Source: Bradyrhizobium lupini
GTDB taxonomy: Bacteria > Pseudomonadota > Alphaproteobacteria > Rhizobiales > Xanthobacteraceae
Assembly: GCF_040939785.1 (NCBI RefSeq)
Contig: NZ_CP162553.1
Location: forward strand, 7,583,001 to 7,647,000
Direction: 5' to 3'
DNA length: 64,000 nt
The translations under genes were made by a program, and so were the position numbers. Position 1 is the stretch's first letter; the number at the start of each line of letters is the position of its first letter. The notes beneath the pieces were generated by a model, which was given only the letters and a program-made list of their open reading frames with translations, was not told the DNA's origin and searched no databases. Below, one piece after another: positions 58,505 to 64,000 of this stretch.

Positions 58505-59413
58505 TCAGGCGTCGGTCCGATTGCGCCAGGGGAAGAGGTTGGCGGGGAAGTCGGCGGCCGGCTTGCGTGCACGATGCGGCGGAGGCGGCACCGGACGCGC
58601 GCCCGGATCGGCCGCGATCACCTTGCGGTAGAGATGCCAGGTGGCATGGCCGAGCACGGGGACCACCACGGCAAGGCCGAGGAAGGCCGGAATGGTGCCC
58701 AGCGCCAGCAGGACGGCCACGATCAGGCCCCAGGCCGCCATCGGCACCGGGTTCTTCGCGACGACGCGCAGTGACGTCACCATGGCCTCGAACGCGCCGG
58801 CATGGCGGTCAAGCATCAGCGGGAACGACACGGCGCTGATGCACAGCGCGGCAAGGGCGAACAGGAAGCCGGTGCCGCAGCCGACCACGATCAGCCACCA
58901 GCCTTGCCGGCTCGTGAGCACGCGCGTCAGAAAATCCGAGATCCCGGATGCGCCTTCATAGCCGAAAGCGGCGACATAAATTGCCTGCGCGGTCGCAACC
59001 CAGGTCACGAACAGGGCCAGCAGCAGCGCGCCGAGACCGAGCATGGCGCCGAACGAGGGCGAACGCAGCACCTCCATGGCGTCCCAGGCGCTGGCCTCCT
59101 CATGGCGCTCGCGCCGGCTGGAGAGCTCGTAGAGACCGAGAGCGGCGAACGGGCCGATTAGCGCGAAGCCTGCGGCCAGCGGGAACAACAACGGCAACAC
59201 TGAATAGCCCATCACCACGCGGGCGAGCACGAGGCCCAGCACAGGATAGATCACGCAGAGGATGATGGCGTGGCTCGGCACCGCCTTGAAATCGTCCCAG
59301 CCGCGCTTGAGCGCATCCTGCAGATCGGAGAGTTGGATGGTTCGGATCACCGGTCCAGCCGCTTCGGCGGTCTGGGCCATGGACGGGACATTGCCCGGGT
59401 AGAGTGTGGCCAT
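58505..59413 (-). CDS. DUF2189 family membrane protein
   Basis: 302 residues from ATG 59413, with AAGGGAG at the right distance. Six predicted membrane helices; the N-terminus contains IQLSDLQDALKRGWDDFKAVPSHAI, typical of DUF2189. Function unknown. The Pro/Arg-rich tail is cytoplasmic. Confidence 0.88.
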   Translation of the reverse strand: MATLYPGNVPSMAQTAEAAGPVIRTIQLSDLQDALKRGWDDFKAVPSHAIILCVIYPVLGLVLARVVMGYSVLPLLFPLAAGFALIGPFAALGLYELSSRRERHEEASAWDAMEVLRSPSFGAMLGLGALLLALFVTWVATAQAIYVAAFGYEGASGISDFLTRVLTSRQGWWLIVVGCGTGFLFALAALCISAVSFPLMLDRHAGAFEAMVTSLRVVAKNPVPMAAWGLIVAVLLALGTIPAFLGLAVVVPVLGHATWHLYRKVIAADPGARPVPPPPHRARKPAADFPANLFPWRNRTDA

Positions 59414-59747
59414 GGTCGCTAGCTCCCTTGCCATGCGGCCGCATCTGGCGCCAGCAACGGCGCAAGCGGCCGCTATTCTGAGTTTCGCGATCCCCAACCA
59501 GACGCGAATTCCGGATGGCATCGCGAACTGAACGTCAACCGTACGCCCATTTGCGAGTCCTGTCCCTCACGCTTGGGTGAGATTCGATGCCGCGGTGCAA
59601 TCTCTACAGTGTCATTCGGTCGTTATTTCGCCGCAGATAAGCTGATGCTGCGTGCTTGTTCGCGGAACTTTGGCGGGCGCAACGACGCAACTTGGTCTAT
59701 AAGTGCCACTCAAGGCCCTTCCAGCGGGTCCTTTTCGGGGAGCAGAC

Positions 59748-60131
59748 ATGAGCATTTTCGGGAAAATTATGGGCGCGATCTTCGGTAGCCAGCCAGCTTC
59801 CGCCGCGCCCGCAGGCAGCGCACCGTCGGGCAGCGCGCCCGCAGGGGCCGCGCCGAGCGGATCCGCGGCGACGGTGGACGTTGCCTCGATCGTCGACGCG
59901 GCGGCCGCTGCGCACAAGGGCGAAAAGCTGGAATGGCGCACCTCGATCGTCGATCTGATGAAGGCGCTCGACATCGATTCCAGCCTCGCTGCGCGCAAGG
60001 ACCTCGCCAAGGAGCTCGGCTACAGCGGCGACACTAACGATTCCGCGACCATGAACGTCTGGCTGCACAAGCAGGTGATGTCCAAGCTCGCCGCCAATGG
60101 CGGCAAGCTGCCGCCGGAGATCAAGCACTGA
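59748..60131 (+). CDS. DUF3597 domain protein
   Basis: 127 residues from ATG 59748. N-terminal MSIFGKIMGAIFG, an Ala/Gly/Ser/Pro-rich linker (PAGSAPSGSAPAG), then the DUF3597 core (SSLAARKDLAKELGYSGDTNDSATMNVWLHKQVM). Looks like a LysM-like or BON-like small domain. Function unknown; ends before a strong terminator. Confidence 0.88.
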   Translation: MSIFGKIMGAIFGSQPASAAPAGSAPSGSAPAGAAPSGSAATVDVASIVDAAAAAHKGEKLEWRTSIVDLMKALDIDSSLAARKDLAKELGYSGDTNDSATMNVWLHKQVMSKLAANGGKLPPEIKH

Positions 60132-60154
60132 CCGATCGCCCGGTCGCAATCCAA

Positions 60155-60180
60155 GGGCCCGCGATCGCGCGGGCCCTTTT
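60155..60180. terminator. Strong intrinsic terminator
   Basis: Perfect 9-bp stem gggcccgcg-atcg-cgcgggccc followed by TTTT. Between the convergent DUF3597 and GNAT genes. Confidence 0.92.
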
Positions 60181-60184
60181 GCAT

Positions 60185-60460
60185 TCAGGCGACGAGATCC
60201 GCATCTTCCGGATGCCTGTCGAGATAATCGACGACGAAACCGCAACCGGCAATCACCTTCCTGCCGTCGCGCCGGATCAATTCCAGCGCACCCTTGACCA
60301 GCTCGGAGCCGATGCCGCGGCCGCGCAGCGCGCGCGGCGTCTCGGTGTGGGTGATGATCACCGCCGACGGCGTCAGCCGGTAATTGGCGAAGGCGATTTC
60401 GCTGCCGACATCGAGCTCGAAGCGGCTTCTGTCCTTGTTATCCCGTACCGACGGCGCCAT
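60185..60460 (-). CDS. GNAT-fold acetyltransferase (YidJ-like)
   Basis: 91 residues from ATG 60460 with AAGGA upstream. Acetyl-CoA loop RGRGIGSELVKGAL; FVVDYLDRHPE near the end. Short COG2388-type member. Substrate unknown. Confidence 0.85.
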   Translation of the reverse strand: MAPSVRDNKDRSRFELDVGSEIAFANYRLTPSAVIITHTETPRALRGRGIGSELVKGALELIRRDGRKVIAGCGFVVDYLDRHPEDADLVA

Positions 60461-60708
60461 GCAAAAATCCTTCCGACATGCTGCTTGCCTCTGATCTAGG
60501 CGCCTCAACCGGCCCTTGCCAAGGTGCGAGCAAGAGTGGTTGCCGCAGGGGAGATATCCGGAAACTGCGTGTCCCGCTCAGCCTGGAATTGAAGCCGGGC
60601 TTGCCGACGGCGCAGGAGTCGTTATGGAAGCTCGGGGCGTTGTAGCCCCCCGCCGCTTCTCGCAACGCCGGCGTTGGATCTCTTCCTAGGCCTGATCGCC
60701 CGGATGCT

Positions 60709-61065
60709 TCAATCGGTCGCCTTGGCGAACCTGGAATCCTCCGGCTGCGCCTGCGGGCGCAGGCATCCCTGGCAGATGACGAGGGAACGGTTGACCCTGG
60801 CGTCCCGTTCCTCCTCGATGCCATCCTTCGCCTGCCACCATTCCTTTGAATAGGGCTGAAGCGCGGCTTGCGACCTGTTGCGCTCGGATCGGGCCGCGCG
60901 CGCTGGTTCTGAAGCAGCGCGCGGGTGATTGGGATTTTCGCCGGCGCCGTCCCAGGCATAGCGCGCGGGCTTGAAGGCGGGATCGGAGGCGAGGTGCGCT
61001 TGTGGGCCCACGGCACATCCGGCAAGCGCCAGCGATAACATGAGGAGGGCGGGCGCTTTGACCAT
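60709..61065 (-). CDS. Small lipoprotein
   Basis: 118 residues. Lipobox LAGC17 after MVKAPALLMLSLA. Mature part has YSKEWWQAKDGIEEERDARVNRSLVICQGCL, with a second CxxC pair. Family unknown; an outer-membrane or periplasmic location is likely. Confidence 0.75.
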   Translation of the reverse strand: MVKAPALLMLSLALAGCAVGPQAHLASDPAFKPARYAWDGAGENPNHPRAASEPARAARSERNRSQAALQPYSKEWWQAKDGIEEERDARVNRSLVICQGCLRPQAQPEDSRFAKATD

Positions 61066-61244
61066 GATGCGGCACTCTGTACGCGAGAACTGAGCGAGGT
61101 TGCGCCGATCATGTTTAAAATTTCCTGAACGGTTGGATGGGCTGCGCTGCGCCCGGCAACCTTGCAGGGCTCCTGGCGATGGCGATAAATGGGCTGCAAT
61201 GAGCGGGCGGCTCGCGTGCCGTCCGCCGCCGAAGAGGAAGCCCG

Positions 61245-62852
61245 ATGCAGCCCCTGCGCATGTCCCGCCGCGTCATGAATCTCGCTCACATGCTGACCCA
61301 GAATGCGCGGCGGCATGGGGCGCGTCCCGGTTTCGTCTGGGGCGACAGATCCTGGACCTGGCGCGAGATCGATGCGCAGGTCTCGGCACTGGCAGCCGCT
61401 CTCGCGGCGCGCGGGATCGCGAAGGGCGACCGCATCCTCGTTCATTCCAAGAACGGCGATGAGATGTTCTTCTCGATGTTCGCCGCGTTCCGGCTTGGCG
61501 CGGTCTGGGTACCCACCAATTTCCGCCTGATGCCGGACGAGGTCGCCTATCTCGCGCAGGCCTCCGGCGCGAAGGCGTTTCTGTGCCATGTCGATTTTCC
61601 CGAGCACGCCGCGGCCGTAAGCGGTGGCGCGCTGGAATTCACCTGGAGCATCGACGGTCGGGCGCCGTTTGCCGAGACGTCGGTTGCGGATGCCGTCGCG
61701 TCGCGCGCCGGCACGGTGGTCGAGAACGTCGCAGTCGAGCACGACGATCCCTGCTGGTTCTTCTTTACATCGGGCACCACCGGCCGCTCCAAGGCTGCGG
61801 TGCTCACCCACGGTCAGATGGGTTTTGTCGTCACCAACCATCTCGCCGATCTTACGCCCGGCGTCACCGAAGCAGATGCCTCGCTGGTGGTGGCGCCGCT
61901 GTCGCATGGCGCCGGCGTGCATCAGCTGGTGCAGACCGCGCGCGGCGTGTGCACCGTGCTGCTGCCGACGGAGAAATTCGACATTGACGAGGCGTTCCGC
62001 CTGATCGAGGCGCATCGCGTCAGCAATCTCTTCGTGGTGCCGACCATTCTGAAGATGATGGTCGAGCATCCCGCCGCCGACAAATACGATCATTCCTCGC
62101 TGCGCCATGTGATCTATGCGGGTGCGCCGATGTATCGCGAGGACCAGAAGGCTGCGCTGAGGAAGCTCGGCAAGGTGATCGTGCAGTATTTCGGCCTCGG
62201 CGAGGTGACCGGCAACATCACCGTGCTGCCGGCAGCGCTGCATGACCCCGAGGACGGGCCGCACGCGAAGATCGGCACCTGTGGCTTCGAGCGTACCGGC
62301 ATGCAGGTCTCGATCCAGGACGACGAGGGCCGTGAACTCGGCGCCAACCAGAGCGGCGAGATCTGCGTAATCGGCCCCGCGGTGCTGGCCGGCTACTATG
62401 ACAATCCCGAAGCCAATGCGAAGGCGTTCCGCAACGGCTGGTTCCGCACTGGCGATCTCGGCCACATGGACGAGGAGGGGTTCGTCTACATCACGGGACG
62501 AGCCTCCGACATGTACATCTCCGGCGGCTCCAACATCTATCCGCGCGAAATCGAGGAGAAGATTCTGACCCATCCTTGCGTCGGCGAGGTCGCGGTGCTC
62601 GGCGTGCCCGATGCGACCTGGGGCGAGGTCGGCGTTGCCGTCTGCGTCGCCCGCGAGGGCGCGAAGCCGGTGAGCGAAGCGGAGATGGCGGCATTCCTCA
62701 GCCCCAAGGTGCCGCGCTACAAGATGCCGAAGCGGTTCTTCTTTTGGGAGGCCTTGCCGAAATCCGGCTACGGCAAGGTTCCCAAACGGATGGTTCGCGA
62801 CGAGCTCGAGGCGCGCGGGCTGCTCGATCTCGACAAGACACGGGCGGGCTGA
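61245..62852 (+). CDS. AMP-binding acyl-CoA synthetase
   Basis: 535 residues from ATG 61245; RBS agaggaag. ATP motif FFFTSGTTGRSKAAVLTHG; A5 YFGLGEVTG; A7 WFRTGDLGHMDEEGFVYITGR; A10 lysine in PKSGYGKVPKR. Activates a carboxylate to an acyl-AMP and then CoA ester. Substrate not decided; fits fatty or aromatic acid ligases. Coupled to the next gene, 9 bases away. Confidence 0.92.
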   Translation: MQPLRMSRRVMNLAHMLTQNARRHGARPGFVWGDRSWTWREIDAQVSALAAALAARGIAKGDRILVHSKNGDEMFFSMFAAFRLGAVWVPTNFRLMPDEVAYLAQASGAKAFLCHVDFPEHAAAVSGGALEFTWSIDGRAPFAETSVADAVASRAGTVVENVAVEHDDPCWFFFTSGTTGRSKAAVLTHGQMGFVVTNHLADLTPGVTEADASLVVAPLSHGAGVHQLVQTARGVCTVLLPTEKFDIDEAFRLIEAHRVSNLFVVPTILKMMVEHPAADKYDHSSLRHVIYAGAPMYREDQKAALRKLGKVIVQYFGLGEVTGNITVLPAALHDPEDGPHAKIGTCGFERTGMQVSIQDDEGRELGANQSGEICVIGPAVLAGYYDNPEANAKAFRNGWFRTGDLGHMDEEGFVYITGRASDMYISGGSNIYPREIEEKILTHPCVGEVAVLGVPDATWGEVGVAVCVAREGAKPVSEAEMAAFLSPKVPRYKMPKRFFFWEALPKSGYGKVPKRMVRDELEARGLLDLDKTRAG

Positions 62853-62861
62853 GCGAAGGTC

Positions 62862-63722
62862 ATGCGCAGCATCAAGCAGCCCGGCGCGCCGGTCGCCGAG
62901 CGCATCCAATGGGCGGAGGCGAGGGGACGCGCTTTCTCCTTCACGCTTCAAGCAGGTCTGCCGCTGCTGGAGGCGGCGCGCCGCGGTTTCGCCGCGGAGG
63001 GATTCGCCGGCGGCGTGCTCAGCTTCGAGCGCGGCGCGCTCGGGCCGTTCGGCTATGTCATGCCGGCGCTGTCGAAGACCAGCGAGAACGCCGCGTTTTA
63101 TAGCGACACATTCCGGCCAAGCGGCGTGACGCGCACCAGGCTCGGCAGCATGACGCTGGGCATGCGCGATGGCGCCCCGTTCTTTCATTGCCATGGGCTG
63201 TGGACGGAGGCCGATGGCCGCGCCGGTGGTGGCCACATGCTGCCGGACGTGACCGATGTCGCCGAGCCGTTCGAGGTCGAGGCCTTCGGCATCGATGGTG
63301 CGATGTTCGCCGCAGAGCCAGATCCCGAGACCAATTTCAAGCTGTTCGGGCCCGTGGCGGCTGCGAGCACCGGCGCACGCACGACCAGCCGCGCTTTCGC
63401 GCTGCGGCTGCGCCCCAATCAGGATTTCGCGGGCTGTCTCGAAGACTTCTGCCGCGCGCAAGGCATCGCGCGCGCGAGGATCCATGGCGGTGTCGGCTCG
63501 ACAATTGGGGCGCGCTTCACCCATGGCGGCGTGACTGAGCCCTTCGCGACCGAGCTTGCGGTAACCGGCGGCGCGATTGCGGCCGGCTCCTCCGGCGCCC
63601 TCGAAGCCGCACTCGATGTCGCCCTGATCGACTACACTGGCGGCATAGCGGAGGGCCGTCTGATTCGTGGCGACAATCCCGTGCTGATGACCATGGAGCT
63701 GGTGCTCGAGGTGTTGGGCTAG
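62862..63722 (+). CDS. PPC/DUF296-domain protein, two tandem domains
   Basis: 286 residues. Two PPC-like units: first with FHCHGLWTEADGRAGGGHML, second with RIHGGVGSTIGARFTHG and ELAVTGGAIAAG. Named PPC (plant and prokaryote conserved) or DUF296. Usually a single domain; here duplicated. Located with the acyl-CoA synthetase, which suggests a shared pathway. Function unknown. Confidence 0.85.
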   Translation: MRSIKQPGAPVAERIQWAEARGRAFSFTLQAGLPLLEAARRGFAAEGFAGGVLSFERGALGPFGYVMPALSKTSENAAFYSDTFRPSGVTRTRLGSMTLGMRDGAPFFHCHGLWTEADGRAGGGHMLPDVTDVAEPFEVEAFGIDGAMFAAEPDPETNFKLFGPVAAASTGARTTSRAFALRLRPNQDFAGCLEDFCRAQGIARARIHGGVGSTIGARFTHGGVTEPFATELAVTGGAIAAGSSGALEAALDVALIDYTGGIAEGRLIRGDNPVLMTMELVLEVLG

Positions 63723-63738
63723 TATCGGCGAGCGATCA

Positions 63739-64000
63739 TCAGCGGGTGCGTAGCTTGGCGATGGCCAAGTATGTGGAGTCACTGATCCCCGAACTGGATC
63801 CCTGAAACAGGTTGAGCAGGGGGGATTGACCCTGGCCGGTGCTCTGGCTGTTTCTGATGTCATACATGGCGGAGAAACGGCTCAACAGCTTTGTCACCTT
63901 CGCGGGATCGGACAGATCCTTGATCTTCATGAATCTGTCTACGAACTTGGCCTGCTGATCGATCGGCATCGCCGCCATCGAGTCAGGCAAATCGAAAGTG
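63739..64000 (-). CDS. DUF1217 (flagellar-type) protein, C-terminal fragment
   Basis: The last 87 residues of a leftward gene whose start is beyond the window end. Segments KFVDRFMKIKDLSDPAKVTKLLSRFSAMYD and ending SGISDSTYLAIAKLRTR match DUF1217 proteins of flagellar gene clusters in rhizobia, by memory. Partial; assignment moderate. Confidence 0.7.
   Translation of the reverse strand, partial: TFDLPDSMAAMPIDQQAKFVDRFMKIKDLSDPAKVTKLLSRFSAMYDIRNSQSTGQGQSPLLNLFQGSSSGISDSTYLAIAKLRTR

Noticed and set aside
60438..63863. A very long open frame on the minus strand, antisense to the acyl-CoA synthetase and PPC genes
   Set aside because: It runs across several real genes with clear motifs on the other strand; such frames are expected from GC-rich codon bias, and its translation has no recognisable domain.

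Overview
The window looks like chromosomal DNA of an alphaproteobacterium close to Bradyrhizobium (order Hyphomicrobiales). The evidence is the very GC-rich coding sequence, alphaproteobacterial gene orders (ftsB-pdhA-pdhB-pdhC-lpd; erpA/dgt/argS/SPOR/nagZ/scpAB/tatABC/serS/surE/pcm/nlpD/yajC/secDF), an ExoR-type Sel1 protein, and several intergenic repeat families typical of that genus. Nearly everything is core metabolism and cell-envelope machinery. I see no phage, transposase, CRISPR array, rRNA or tRNA.

Layout. 1-2 kb: the end of a metallo-beta-lactamase-fold protein, a frameshifted NADPH:FMN reductase and FtsB. 2.2-8.6 kb: a complete pyruvate dehydrogenase cluster (pdhA, pdhB with its own lipoyl domain, pdhC, lpdA), with a DUF5076 gene and a yeast-type cytosine deaminase inserted between E1beta and E2. 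8.7-11 kb: a threonine-synthase-like enzyme and a Bug/TctC solute-binding protein. 11-14.7 kb: a multi-PAS histidine kinase overlapping a FixJ-type regulator, plus a REC-only regulator. 15-16.3 kb: three small Cys4 proteins with near-identical cysteine positions and one secreted Cys-rich protein. 16.4-23 kb: soluble lytic transglycosylase, a HAMP/class III cyclase and small conserved proteins. 23.6-29.7 kb: ilvD, exoR, xth, a hybrid histidine kinase and erpA. 29.9-52 kb: a long, mostly rightward housekeeping cluster from dgt to ilvA. 52-64 kb: mixed genes including an aminotransferase, CAP-domain protein, a kinase fused to an adenylation-enzyme C-terminal domain, trmFO, MltB, acyl-CoA synthetase with a PPC/DUF296 protein, and the end of a DUF1217 protein.

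How the genes work together. pdhA-lpdA make the pyruvate-to-acetyl-CoA complex. scpA/scpB, ftsB, SPOR, nagZ, nlpD and two lytic transglycosylases handle chromosome segregation, division and peptidoglycan. tatABC and yajC-secDF export proteins. secF is followed directly by bacterial homologues of the mitochondrial complex I assembly factors NDUFAF3 and NDUFAF6.

Data quality. Three conserved genes (NADPH:FMN reductase, argS, trmFO) each carry a single-base frameshift at or near a short run of identical bases, and a fourth (the ATPase at about 45.9 kb) probably lost its ATG the same way. argS is normally essential, so I read these as sequencing or assembly indels rather than biology.

The best candidates for something under-described are the Cys4 triplet beside the PAS kinase system, the kinase/adenylation-domain fusion next to trmFO, and a TTTGCAA-type dyad upstream of serS, thrC, pdhC and pdhA.
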